The notes beneath the pieces are model-generated. The model saw only the letters and a program-made list of their open reading frames with translations, did no database searches and was not told the DNA's origin. The position numbers and the translations under genes are program-made. Positions 1 through 9,379 of a stretch of 64,000 nt of DNA are shown here, in pieces. The stretch covers positions 61,055 through 125,054 of the forward strand of contig JAJPEU010000009.1 in the NCBI GenBank assembly GCA_021166685.1. Direction: 5' to 3'. Source of the DNA: Sulfurovum sp. GTDB lineage: Bacteria; Campylobacterota; Campylobacteria; Campylobacterales; Sulfurovaceae. How positions within the stretch are numbered: the stretch's first letter is position 1; each line of letters starts with the position of its first letter.

Positions 1-1273
1 GCTCCATTGAATCCTTAATATTTTGCGCCCATCCTGAAAGCAAATTACCAAGCAAAAGAAGCGGAATTGCTACTATAAGCCCCTGCATAGTTGTTACAAG
101 CGCGGCCGATATACCGCCAGAGAGAAGTTTGGGATCGCCGGTCCCAAACTCGGTAATAACATCAAATGTTTCAATCATACCAGTAACCGTGCCAAGCAAT
201 CCCATCAATGGCGAAACAGCAGCTATCACCAGAACGAAACTGCCGAATCTGTCGATTTGAGTGCTCTCGTTGAGAATATTTTCCATAATCACATCTTCTA
301 TATGGTCTCTTTCCCTATCGATATTTCTCAATAAGGACTTGATAACCCGCGCGGTTGAGCCATTATAGTTCTTAATCGCCTCTAATGCCTCATGCTTTTC
401 CCCGCTTTTAACTTTATCAACCACAATTTCTGTAATCTTATTTACATTGGAACTTGCCTTGAGCAGATTGAGCACCCTTAAGGTGATCAGTATGAACCCC
501 AAAAAGCCCAAAATAAAGATAATATATCCTATAATTCCGCCGTCTTCCAATGTGTCCGAAATGCTCTTCTCTTTGACATAATCAACCTCCTTATCCATAT
601 TTTCATAGACAAAAATATCAATCGTATCGGTCATCTCTTTTGCAAAAAGCGCTTTGGCATCATCTGACGAACCCGTTGCATTCCAAAGCTTGTAGGCCTC
701 CGATCCGGCGGGAGCTAATGCGCCTGCAGCTTCCTTGGATATGCCATAGGCTGCGATATTTCCCACTTTAACGATATCTCCTTCAACTTTTTTCCCATCC
801 GGCAGATAAAAATCGCCTTTGGCTACAGAAAGCGTCGAAAGATCTCCGTAAAGCTTGGCTGCAACATTAAAAGCCTGTTTTATCTTCTCAAGGTTATTCG
901 TTTGATTGTTGTCAGAGATCTTTATGCCATAAGAATGAAGCGTCAAACGCATCTGATCCGTCACATTCCCTGTCAAATCGCCGTTTTCCTCTTTTTCGGA
1001 GAGTATTTTGGTTACTTTTTCAAGCTTTTCAGTGCTTACTTTTATTTTCTCTGAGAGATCAAGAAGGTTTTCCTGAAGTGAATCAACTTTTGTCTTTGCC
1101 GATTCAAGCTCACTCGACTGCATTGCCTTATCGGTCTGAAGTCTTCTTTCAAGTTCTGTTTTTTGCGCTTTTAGAAAAGCGTATTCTTTTTGATAGGCTC
1201 TTTCCAATTCACCGGCATGCAAACAAAAAAACAAAAAGAACAGCGTTGCTAATACTCTAAATATTGTTTTCAT
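1..1273 (-). CDS. MotA/TolQ/ExbB proton channel family protein with long N-terminal periplasmic coiled-coil extension (TtpC-like); C-terminus truncated by window start
   Basis: Manual minus-strand translation: MKTIFRVLATLFFLFFCLHAGELERAYQKEYAFLKAQ... then TolQ/ExbB-like ...VLVIAAVSPLMGLLGTVTGMIETFDVITEFGTGDPKLLSGGISAALVTTMQGLIVAIPLLLLGNLLSGWAQ. Start codon overlaps the stop of the upstream gene (TGATG). Confidence 0.9.
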   Translation of the reverse strand, partial: MKTIFRVLATLFFLFFCLHAGELERAYQKEYAFLKAQKTELERRLQTDKAMQSSELESAKTKVDSLQENLLDLSEKIKVSTEKLEKVTKILSEKEENGDLTGNVTDQMRLTLHSYGIKISDNNQTNNLEKIKQAFNVAAKLYGDLSTLSVAKGDFYLPDGKKVEGDIVKVGNIAAYGISKEAAGALAPAGSEAYKLWNATGSSDDAKALFAKEMTDTIDIFVYENMDKEVDYVKEKSISDTLEDGGIIGYIIFILGFLGFILITLRVLNLLKASSNVNKITEIVVDKVKSGEKHEALEAIKNYNGSTARVIKSLLRNIDRERDHIEDVIMENILNESTQIDRFGSFVLVIAAVSPLMGLLGTVTGMIETFDVITEFGTGDPKLLSGGISAALVTTMQGLIVAIPLLLLGNLLSGWAQNIKDSME

Positions 1274-2040
1274 CAATTAACCTCTCTTAATAATAATGCA
1301 TTGGGCAAGGTAAAATATCCGGTACGGATCTGTTTTTGCAATGCGTCAAAAAGATTGACGATTTGTTCGCGTGCATCAGTTTCTGTGACAGTCACATATG
1401 CGTACCCGTGATTCTCTTTTTTTACATAGCCGACTTTCTCATCCGGCGTAGCAAAGAACATCATAACTGAGCCTATCTTTGCGATTTTTGCGATCGTCGG
1501 TCTCCCCTCTACGGTAATCTCTTGTTTGAATTGTCCTATTTCTTTGGTCGAACGCAATACATCATCGTAGCTTGCCCAAGTAAGAGCCAAGGCCTTTTCC
1601 TGTGTTACACTGCCATCTTTTAAGTCTTTTTTTATTTGCGAAAGTGCTGCTATTCTTTCTTCTGTCTTAAAAGGTATACCAGTTTTGATCTCTTTGATCA
1701 ATAAATCTATGGCATCATTGATCATTGGCTTGATATCTACAGAAGAGCTGTCCAGGGCTGCCAATTTTTTCTCTGTTTTTTCTATAGTTTGGTTGGTAAG
1801 CTTTAACGAAGTCTCTTGTCTGTTAATCTGTGCTTCACTGTCGGAGACTTGAAGCGTATAGGATTTCATTTGCGATTTATATGCCTCCTTGTTGTCATCA
1901 ATCTGATTATAAAGCGTTTCTACTTCTCCGCGCAGCTTCATGATTGATGTCACCATGTCGTCTTCAGCCGCAAAGACATAAGAAGCAAAAATACTTAAGG
2001 CTGCCATGGAAACTAGCAGTTTTTTAGAGAGCATAAGCAT
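1273..2040 (-). CDS. DUF3450 family protein (periplasmic coiled-coil, TonB-system associated)
   Basis: Signal peptide MLMLSKKLLVSMAALSIFASYVFAAEDD plus coiled coil; start chosen at 2040 because TTGGAG sits just upstream; stop overlaps start of the TolQ/ExbB gene. Confidence 0.75.
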   Translation of the reverse strand: MLMLSKKLLVSMAALSIFASYVFAAEDDMVTSIMKLRGEVETLYNQIDDNKEAYKSQMKSYTLQVSDSEAQINRQETSLKLTNQTIEKTEKKLAALDSSSVDIKPMINDAIDLLIKEIKTGIPFKTEERIAALSQIKKDLKDGSVTQEKALALTWASYDDVLRSTKEIGQFKQEITVEGRPTIAKIAKIGSVMMFFATPDEKVGYVKKENHGYAYVTVTETDAREQIVNLFDALQKQIRTGYFTLPNALLLREVN

Positions 2041-2085
2041 GTGGTTTCTCCAAGGGTATATTTTTGCGAAAATATACAATAGGGA

Positions 2086-2103
2086 GATAACAAAGTGATA
2101 ACA
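2086..2103 (-). promoter_or_regulatory. Tandem direct repeat TGTTATC-N4-TGTTATC (11-bp phase) upstream of DUF3450/TolQ operon
   Basis: Plus strand gataacaaagtgataaca; two copies starting 11 bp apart (2086, 2097). Confidence 0.5.
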
Positions 2104-2221
2104 TAAAGTTTGGCATATTTTTAGAATTGTCGAAGTTTAGTGTAGTCAACAAGCAGTATTGCAGGCGATTATACAGTTAGCAGACCATGCTGCCAACTTG
2201 TATCCAATCATATAAAGTATT

Positions 2222-3751
2222 TTATTGATTATTATAAATCCCCTCGAGCGTAGCCGCCGAAGTCCCTGTAAATCTTGCACCTGTCGAAGCGCCTTCGATT
2301 GTCACATTGGTGAATGAAATGTTGGCTGCATCTACGGTATCAGAGGTGCCGTCTGCACTCTTGGAGTAGAATGCGCCGTATGTATCGTTTACGTTGTCTG
2401 CAATGGTACCATTCATGAAATGTCCGCCTACGACATCCCCTTTGAAGTAAATACCGCCCTCTTTTGCCGAACCGTTTTGCACAATGTTAAATCCGTCAAA
2501 CGTTGCATGGGTCGTACCTGACATCTCCACTGCAGCGTTGCCTGTAGTTGTTGTGACAGTAAGGTTTTTCACTATTCCGGAGAATCCGTCATCGATATCG
2601 AAGTAGTCATCTGTGCATCCCGTAATGTTGACATTTGTAAGGTTTACCGTACCGCCCCACAGTTCGATACCATCATCGTCTGAAAGATCCACTGTGATGT
2701 TCTCCACGACCGTACCTGAACCCACACCTACCATGGAAAGGCCGTTGATCTCTTTGTCTGTTTCCATAGTAATACCGGAATTAAGAATCTTCACATGTCT
2801 GAGAATGCCCGAGTTGTCTTCCGTGTCTGTATTGCCGGCAACAAACGCATCGTTTACCTCATATGGTTTCACCTGCTCATTTGCTGCGTTACCGATGATG
2901 GTTAATCCTCCCCACTGTCCTACCGCGGGCGTTTCACCGTCAATGGCTGCTTTTGTTGAAGTAAATATAATCGGCTCAGTTTCTGTACCGTCAGCAATGA
3001 TCTTCGCGCCTTTGTCTACGATCATATAAGAAGTTTGTTCTCCCGTACCGTCATATCCGGCGATTGTTGTTCCCGGCTCGATTGTCAATGTCGCACCGCT
3101 CTCTACAACTACCAACCCGTCCAGCAGCCATAGTTTGTCTTTAGTAAGCGTCATTGCTCCCGTAATACTGTTTGGCAGTGTCTCTTGGGGTTTAACAACA
3201 GAGTCTGCTATTGCTGCTGTAGCTGTTGTATGATCAAAACTGAAATTTTCATAGCTCTCTTCGGTGATACTGTTTTCATTACTGATCGTCTCACCGTCTT
3301 TGACCACAAGGAAGGTATCCGGTTTTCCCGCAAGCCCCTCATAAACCTTCTCTCCTACATCATAATAAAGCATGAATGCGGCACCTGTAGGAATGATCTC
3401 TTTTTGAATATAATAAAAATTTACATCATAACAATGATTGGCCATTGTCAATGCACCGCCATCTCCCGTAGCGCCCTCTTTGAGGGCAGGAAAACAAAGT
3501 TCTCCGTTATTATAAGTAGGGAAACTGCTAAACTGATTATCGATTTGCGTAAGATCCTCGGCTTGGATTTGTCCTGCTTTGTGAGTATAAACTTTATTTA
3601 CAGAAGGCATCACTAGCGCATATTGCGTTTTATCGGCATTATCATACGCAACATAAAAACTCGTATTGGCATACTCAGCTGCATAAAGCGACCCGCTTAA
3701 AACAGAAGCTGCGACAACTGATCTGGCTAAAAATCTTGATTTAAAATACAT
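2222..3751 (-). CDS. Secreted right-handed beta-helix (pectin-lyase-fold-like) repeat protein
   Basis: Signal peptide MYFKSRFLARSVVAASVLSGSLYAAE; GATLTIEPGTTIAGYDG...GAKIIADGTETEPIIFTS...GQWGGLTIIGNA pattern. Start at 3751 supported by AAAGGAGAAAG; longer ORF start overlaps upstream gene. Confidence 0.7.
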   Translation of the reverse strand: MYFKSRFLARSVVAASVLSGSLYAAEYANTSFYVAYDNADKTQYALVMPSVNKVYTHKAGQIQAEDLTQIDNQFSSFPTYNNGELCFPALKEGATGDGGALTMANHCYDVNFYYIQKEIIPTGAAFMLYYDVGEKVYEGLAGKPDTFLVVKDGETISNENSITEESYENFSFDHTTATAAIADSVVKPQETLPNSITGAMTLTKDKLWLLDGLVVVESGATLTIEPGTTIAGYDGTGEQTSYMIVDKGAKIIADGTETEPIIFTSTKAAIDGETPAVGQWGGLTIIGNAANEQVKPYEVNDAFVAGNTDTEDNSGILRHVKILNSGITMETDKEINGLSMVGVGSGTVVENITVDLSDDDGIELWGGTVNLTNVNITGCTDDYFDIDDGFSGIVKNLTVTTTTGNAAVEMSGTTHATFDGFNIVQNGSAKEGGIYFKGDVVGGHFMNGTIADNVNDTYGAFYSKSADGTSDTVDAANISFTNVTIEGASTGARFTGTSAATLEGIYNNQ

Positions 3752-3774
3752 TACTTTCTCCTTTGTTATTCGTT

Positions 3775-5148
3775 TTAGTCTTCGCATCCGCCCGTAATCG
3801 GGTTATAAACTTGACACTCAGTAGGTTCTGTAGGATCGGTGGGTTCGGTGGGTTCGTCCTCGCATCCTCCAGTAAGAGGATTAACATTCTGACATTCGAT
3901 TACATTAACCGTTCTTGTTAGGGTCGCTGTATTTCCTGCCGCATCTGTTGCGGTATACGTTATCGTATAATTTCCGACTTTACCGGTATCTACCGTACCG
4001 CTCGTTGTTACATTGACGCTTCCGTCAACTTCATCGATAGCGCTTGCGCCCGGATCCACAAAAGCGGTTCCCATATAAACAGTGATCGAATTTTCTCCGT
4101 TTAGAGTAATTTGTGGCGGTGTTGTATCTTCAATGACAGGTTCTTTGACAATAACCGTTCTTGTCGCAGTTCCTACGTTGCCTGCCACGTCCGTAGCTGT
4201 CCATATAATCGTATAGGTGCCCACCTTAACTGTATCGACACTTCCGCTCATTACCGGTGTCAATGTGCCGTCTACATTATCGGTTGCCGTTGCACCCGCA
4301 TCACTGTAAGCTGCGCCTACCGCAATGGTGACTGTCGCTTCTCCCTGAAGTGTCACAATCGGCGGTGTCGTATCAGCCACCGGCTCTTCTTGCACGATCA
4401 CGGTTCTTGTTTTACTTGCGCTATTACCCGCTTTGTCCGTCGCAGTATAAGTGATAGTATAGGTGCCGGCTGCTGCAGTATCGACCAAACCGGACTTCTT
4501 GGGGTCGATCGCGCCTTCGAAAACATCATGGGCCGTGGCGCCTGCATCTATATAACTTGTGTTTGCCGTGTTTGCCGTGATAGTAACCGTTTCTTCGCCA
4601 AGCAGTGTTACAACAGGCGCTTCTGTATCGGAGTCTTTCAAGTGTTCAATTGCCGTTTGCTCGCCGACCAGCACAAGGCCTGCCTGCTGAAGAAGCGTCT
4701 GGACATCTCCTTCAAACTCGCTGCTTGCAACATCAAGCGGATTGGTTATAGTTTCTTCAACCTGTTTTGGATCAAGTACAATTTCATTATCAGGAGTGTT
4801 ATCATTATCAAACGTTAGCAGAAGCTGTGCCAGATTGACTGCTGCTGTGTCATTTGTCGGATACAGTATATAAGGCGTTACAATCATCCCGTCTTCCGCT
4901 TCAACCGGCCCAAACTCCATAGCGCCAAGCTTAAACGAGACGCTGTCTCCTACGTTACAGGTAAATTTTCCCTCCTCATCCGTTACGCCGCTTTTGTTTG
5001 ATTTGCTGCATGTATACGATAACCCTACAACCGCTGCATCTATAAATGTCCCTGTTGCTTCAGGGGTTGTTTCGCTGCTGCTATTGCACCCCGAAAACAT
5101 AAATATTGCCGAAGCAACATATGCCGACAAGATTATTTTTTTACTCAT
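3775..5148 (-). CDS. Lipoprotein with three DUF5011/Ig-like domains and a C-terminal duplicated Cys motif
   Basis: Lipobox-like IFMFSGCNSSS; three repeats of type DTTPPIVTLQGEATVTIAVGAAYSDAGATATDNVDGTL...GTYTIIWTATDVAGN; C-term CQNVNPLTGGCEDEPTEPTDPTEPTECQVYNPITGGCED. Confidence 0.8.
   Translation of the reverse strand: MSKKIILSAYVASAIFMFSGCNSSSETTPEATGTFIDAAVVGLSYTCSKSNKSGVTDEEGKFTCNVGDSVSFKLGAMEFGPVEAEDGMIVTPYILYPTNDTAAVNLAQLLLTFDNDNTPDNEIVLDPKQVEETITNPLDVASSEFEGDVQTLLQQAGLVLVGEQTAIEHLKDSDTEAPVVTLLGEETVTITANTANTSYIDAGATAHDVFEGAIDPKKSGLVDTAAAGTYTITYTATDKAGNSASKTRTVIVQEEPVADTTPPIVTLQGEATVTIAVGAAYSDAGATATDNVDGTLTPVMSGSVDTVKVGTYTIIWTATDVAGNVGTATRTVIVKEPVIEDTTPPQITLNGENSITVYMGTAFVDPGASAIDEVDGSVNVTTSGTVDTGKVGNYTITYTATDAAGNTATLTRTVNVIECQNVNPLTGGCEDEPTEPTDPTEPTECQVYNPITGGCED
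3895..4630 (-). repeat. Three tandem ~80-aa Ig-like domain repeats within the lipoprotein gene (approximate limits)
   Basis: Protein-level repetition of D(T/E)xPxxTLxGExxxT...DAGAxAxDxxxGxxxxxxSGxVDTxxxGxYTIxxTATDxAGN. Confidence 0.75.
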
Positions 5149-5187
5149 TTGCGTATTCCTTGTTGTCAAATTTGCCATGAATCATAA

Positions 5188-5234
5188 ATAACAGGCGTAA
5201 CATATTGATAACAAACAAGACCATTTGGTAACAT
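5188..5234 (-). promoter_or_regulatory. Cluster of TGTTAYC-type direct repeats upstream of lipoprotein/beta-helix operon
   Basis: Plus-strand aataaca 5188, cgtaaca 5197, gataaca 5208, ggtaaca 5228; 5197 and 5208 are 11 bp apart. Confidence 0.45.
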
Positions 5235-5312
5235 TTTGGAAATATATAAAACAGAGTATTTTGAAATGAAGTTTTTACATGATGGTAGGCCGGAAGTTTA
5301 AAAAGATGCAGA

Positions 5313-5332
5313 AAGCAAGCTGTGACTTGCTT
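5313..5332. terminator. Hairpin terminator candidate
   Basis: AAGCAAG-CTGTGA-CTTGCTT, followed on + by TTGTATTTTT. Confidence 0.5.
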
Positions 5333-5370
5333 GTATTTTTAAAGATTGAATTAGTTCAACTAAGCAATAC

Positions 5371-5904
5371 TTATTTATCGGGGTAGAGATTAAACTTAGC
5401 CCCTTTTTCTTCTAAAAATTCGACTACTTTTTTTTGCCCTAGTTTTTTTGCATAGTCTTTTGCTGTTGCTCCTGAGCTGTCTTTTGCATCCAGTTTGGCA
5501 CCGGACTCAATAAGAAGTGCTATCATTTCTAAATCACTAAAACATGAGGCCAGCATCAGAGGCAAGATACCGCTTTTTCGTTTTGTCTGATTCAGATCGA
5601 TGCCTTTGTCTATACAAAGCCGGACAACCTCTTTACGTTTGAACTTAATGGCGATATCAAGAGCACCCACCCCATCTCTATCGACATCATAAATACTTGC
5701 TCCATGCGCAAGTAAAAGTTCTATCATTTCAATAGAAGCATATTTGCGTATCGCATAAAAAAGCGGGCTGATCTCATCATATTCTTCAAGATCATACTCT
5801 TCCCCAATGAGGATCGGCTTGATTGCACTTGCTCCCTTTTCAAGCATTGATTTTAGCTTCGTTAGAGAATCGTTAGCTATCGCTTCTGTCATTTGGTTCA
5901 TCAT
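5371..5904 (-). CDS. Ankyrin repeat protein
   Basis: Ankyrin motifs: DEISPLFYAIRKYASIEMIELLLAHGASIYDVDRDGVGALDIAIKFKRKEVVRLCIDKG. Confidence 0.85.
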   Translation of the reverse strand: MMNQMTEAIANDSLTKLKSMLEKGASAIKPILIGEEYDLEEYDEISPLFYAIRKYASIEMIELLLAHGASIYDVDRDGVGALDIAIKFKRKEVVRLCIDKGIDLNQTKRKSGILPLMLASCFSDLEMIALLIESGAKLDAKDSSGATAKDYAKKLGQKKVVEFLEEKGAKFNLYPDK

Positions 5905-5992
5905 CTATCCTTTGTTACCGTTTGGTAATCTTGCTATTGTATGATTTTACTATCTCAAAAAGAGATCAAAAAACTATAAAGGAGAAATCAAG

Positions 5993-6121
5993 ATGAAAAT
6001 AAGCAAAATCCTTAAAAAGGCGATTAAACTAGACGGGCATCACTCGTTAACATCAAGAGCAATCGTCAAACTGCAATCGTCAAAAGAGTTCAGCTATCTT
6101 GTCGATATCAAAAAACTATAA
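5993..6121 (+). CDS. Small hypothetical protein (42 aa), not in ORF track
   Basis: RBS AAAGGAGAAATCAAG before ATG; translation MKISKILKKAIKLDGHHSLTSRAIVKLQSSKEFSYLVDIKKL*. Confidence 0.5.
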   Translation: MKISKILKKAIKLDGHHSLTSRAIVKLQSSKEFSYLVDIKKL

Positions 6122-6123
6122 AC

Positions 6124-6438
6124 CTATTTTGATCCGAAAGGGTTGAATCCGCCCATCATTCCAAGTGCCTGAGACTTCTTATTGTCTTCTACCATTTTGA
6201 TCACATCATTCATCGCACTCATAAGTAAAATCTGCAGTGATTCTTTATCTTCGAGCAGACTGTCATCGATCATCACATCTATAATCTCTCCTGACCCATT
6301 GGCTTTTACCACAACAAGCCCTCCGCCGCTTTTTGCCGCTAATTCTATATGTTTAGCTTCTTCTTGGAGCACTTTGGCTTTTTCTTGCATCTGTTCGAGC
6401 ATTTTGCCCATATTGCCCAAATCCAGTCCTTCAAACAT
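6124..6438 (-). CDS. YbaB/EbfC family nucleoid-associated protein
   Basis: [27 protein letters not shown]...[21 protein letters not shown]. Confidence 0.9.
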   Translation of the reverse strand: MFEGLDLGNMGKMLEQMQEKAKVLQEEAKHIELAAKSGGGLVVVKANGSGEIIDVMIDDSLLEDKESLQILLMSAMNDVIKMVEDNKKSQALGMMGGFNPFGSK

Positions 6439-6807
6439 TTATTTCAATCCTTCAAAAGTTTGGGAAATTGTATTGTCATCGTCCAAAATTACAATCTTTG
6501 GCACGTAGCTGTCTGCTTCTTCTTCACTCATCATTGCATAAGCAATAATAATAATCTTATCACCCCTGTGCACTTTTCTGGCTGCAGCTCCATTGAGACA
6601 AATATCACCCTTTCCCCGTTCGCCGGCGATAATATAGGTAGAAAATCTTTCACCGTTATTGACATTGACAATATCTATTTTTTGACCTACCCGCATTTTG
6701 GCAGCATCCAAAAGTTCTTGATCTATCGTTATGGAACCTACATAGTTCAAATTTGCATCTGTAACTGTTGCTCTATGAATTTTGCTATAAAGCATTGTAA
6801 TGTTCAT
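6439..6807 (-). CDS. panD: Aspartate 1-decarboxylase
   Basis: [29 protein letters not shown]; processing-site and NxNNGxRFxTY motifs. Confidence 0.95.
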   Translation of the reverse strand: MNITMLYSKIHRATVTDANLNYVGSITIDQELLDAAKMRVGQKIDIVNVNNGERFSTYIIAGERGKGDICLNGAAARKVHRGDKIIIIAYAMMSEEEADSYVPKIVILDDDNTISQTFEGLK

Positions 6808-7019
6808 ACCTGTTCTCCTTCAAAATAAGCAACGCCTTGCATTTTTCCATTTCTTTGCAATTATACCAAAATCTCTTTATTACTATTATACTCAAAATTG
6901 TGAAGTGAAAGTGAAACAACAACTGTCGTCTTCTCGCCTTCTTTCTAAATTGGATTGCTCATGAACTTTACAGGAAGCCCAAAGCAGATTCGGGACGAAC
7001 ATTTTTATTAACAGCTGCT

Positions 7020-7400
7020 TTATCTGGCTATACTCGCCGGCAAAGTAGGTTCTCCCCACATTTCTTCAGCTATTACATATTCCTTCACCACATTTCCGCC
7101 GATAATATGCTCTTCTATGATGCGATCAATTTTTTCTTTTGTCAATCCTACATACATTGTATGTCCGGGCTCAACAAGCATAACAGGCCCCTGCTGACAA
7201 CGATTTAAACATCCCGTCTGCACCGGCTGCACTGTGCCAATAATCCCTTTCATCATCAAGCTTTGCGCCAAGTACTGAAAAAGCTGCTGAGATTCCGGAT
7301 CATTTTGACTTACGCAGCTTGGTTTTGGCATGCCCGGAGGCGCACTCTGCTGACACTTAAAAATATAAAATGCTGGTTGCGGTATACTGCCTATCATCAA
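7020..7400 (-). CDS. (2Fe-2S) ferredoxin domain-containing protein
   Basis: Thioredoxin-like ferredoxin cysteine pattern FKCQQSAPPGMPKPSC...TGCLNRCQQGPVMLVEP. Confidence 0.75.
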   Translation of the reverse strand: MMIGSIPQPAFYIFKCQQSAPPGMPKPSCVSQNDPESQQLFQYLAQSLMMKGIIGTVQPVQTGCLNRCQQGPVMLVEPGHTMYVGLTKEKIDRIIEEHIIGGNVVKEYVIAEEMWGEPTLPASIAR

Positions 7401-7504
7401 AAATCCTTTAAATTTTAATTAAGAGCATTTTACTCCTAATTGCTTAATTGCAGATTAACCAATTTATTATAGATAAAATTTCACCCTCCGATAAGAATTC
7501 GACT

Positions 7505-8800
7505 TTACGCACCGTGCCCCAATAGCTCCCTTACAACTTCCCTGTCATCAAAATGATATTTGACCCCTTTGATTTCTTGATAATCTTCATCTCCTTTACC
7601 TAGGATTAAAAGCACATCCTCTTTTTCGAGTTCATCAATTGCCATTTTAATCGCCAGTTTTCTGTCCGGTGTGGCTACAACATGATTTTTGCCTGCAAGG
7701 CCTGTCAAAATATCTTCAAGTATCGTCTCAGGTACTTCATCGCGAGGGTTATCGCTTGTAACATAAATTTTCTTGGCAAACTTACCGGCTACTGCACCCA
7801 TGCGGGGACGTTTGCTCTTGTCACGATTTCCTCCTGCCCCAAACACTACAGAGATATCTTTATCTTTAATAGAATCAAGCACCTGATGCATCCCGTCATC
7901 AGTATGTGCAAAATCAACAATGATAAGCGGATCACGGCTTACCACCTCCATGCGACCTGCCACCCCGGCAAAATTCTCTACCACCTCACACACTTCTTCG
8001 AGTTTTTTGTTTGTCAATATCACTACAGACCCTATTGCCGCCATGAGATTAAAAAGATTAAAAAGTCCGACCATAGGAGAATGAAAGGTTGCTTCTTCTT
8101 TTAAATGTTTGATTCCCGCGGTAATACCATCAAGCAATGAGAAGGCTTGCACTTTAAATGTAGCAGGCTGATCAACTCCATAGCTTTGTGCTCCGATGGG
8201 ATTGTAGGTGATATTTTTAATATCATCCTTGTTGAGAAGCTTTGGGGATTCATCGGCAAAAAAGAGACTTTTTACCCTTCTGTATTCTTCTATGGTGCCA
8301 TGGTAGTCAAGATGATCGCTTGTCACATTTGTGTGCACCTTGAGTGCAAATTTTATTCCCTCGATACGCTTTTGATCTATCGCATGGGAACTTACTTCCA
8401 TAATAAAATAGTTGCAGCCCAAATCCATGGTTTTCTTCATATTGTGAAGTGTTTCCAGCACAGACGGGGTTGTCATACTCTTCTCTTCAATGCGCTTCTC
8501 TTGTGCAAAAAGCCCGCGTGTTCCCTGCAGAGCGGGTCTTTCTCCAAGATCGATCAAGAAAGAATATATAGCAGCGGTTACTGTTGTTTTACCGTTTGTA
8601 CCCGTTACTCCCACGACCTTTAATTTGTCTATTTTCCAAAAAGCAATAAGCTCTTCAGGTGTAATAACAGGCGGTTTTTCTTCTAGCGTCTCATGGTATT
8701 TAGTGTTTTGTGCTGTTTTTAAAAAAAGCGTATGACCATCTAATTCGTGAGTATCATCGGTTAAAAAGCAATATACTCCTTTTTCAAAAGGTATTTTCAC
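7505..8800 (-). CDS. murE: UDP-N-acetylmuramoyl-tripeptide synthetase
   Basis: VVGVTGTNGKTTVTAAI, VSSHAIDQKRIEGI, HTNVTSDHLDYHGTIEEY, FGAGGNRDKSKRPRMG, SDNPRDEVP. Confidence 0.95.
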   Translation of the reverse strand: MKIPFEKGVYCFLTDDTHELDGHTLFLKTAQNTKYHETLEEKPPVITPEELIAFWKIDKLKVVGVTGTNGKTTVTAAIYSFLIDLGERPALQGTRGLFAQEKRIEEKSMTTPSVLETLHNMKKTMDLGCNYFIMEVSSHAIDQKRIEGIKFALKVHTNVTSDHLDYHGTIEEYRRVKSLFFADESPKLLNKDDIKNITYNPIGAQSYGVDQPATFKVQAFSLLDGITAGIKHLKEEATFHSPMVGLFNLFNLMAAIGSVVILTNKKLEEVCEVVENFAGVAGRMEVVSRDPLIIVDFAHTDDGMHQVLDSIKDKDISVVFGAGGNRDKSKRPRMGAVAGKFAKKIYVTSDNPRDEVPETILEDILTGLAGKNHVVATPDRKLAIKMAIDELEKEDVLLILGKGDEDYQEIKGVKYHFDDREVVRELLGHGA

Positions 8801-9378
8801 TATTTTACTCCCTTGACCACATGGTAAAGAGCTAAAATCTCCTGATCGTTCCCAAAAAGATTTGCGCTCGCATCGAGATAGTTAAGTGCCATTTCATCAA
8901 ATCCTTCCCTGGAGAGTCTCGTAACAAAATCAATAAATTCATCTTTATTGGTAATTACCACTTTAGTGGAGAACATAATATCTTCAAATGTTTTTTTAAA
9001 ACTGCCTCTTTGTTTGACGAGTTCAATAAAATCTCCGTAGCGGATGCCTTCGCCATACTCAACCTCTTCCTCCAAGGAATTGCCAAGGAGATCTTGCACT
9101 TTTAGCTTTGTATCTTCCAGCGAAGTGATAATGCTGTCAATAATTTGGGCAGCATTCTCTTTTTGGTATTTAATAATCTGATAATAATCAAATAGGGCTT
9201 GTGCCTCTTCTTCTCTTTCAATACCAAGATCACTCAAATATACCCCCACTTTTGCCTCGTCAAGCGTTGGATAATCTTTAAGTATAAGTCCATAATTTCT
9301 CAAAGCATTGGCATATTCTCCTCTTAGAAATTCGTTTTCTGCTCTTTGCAATAAGATTTGTTTGCTTGTTTTACCCAT
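8800..9378 (-). CDS. Hypothetical TPR-like protein
   Basis: AENEFLRGEYANALRNYGLILKDYPTLDEAKVGVYLSDLG; ends 1 nt into murE start. Confidence 0.7.
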   Translation of the reverse strand: MGKTSKQILLQRAENEFLRGEYANALRNYGLILKDYPTLDEAKVGVYLSDLGIEREEEAQALFDYYQIIKYQKENAAQIIDSIITSLEDTKLKVQDLLGNSLEEEVEYGEGIRYGDFIELVKQRGSFKKTFEDIMFSTKVVITNKDEFIDFVTRLSREGFDEMALNYLDASANLFGNDQEILALYHVVKGVK

Positions 9379-9379
9379 T

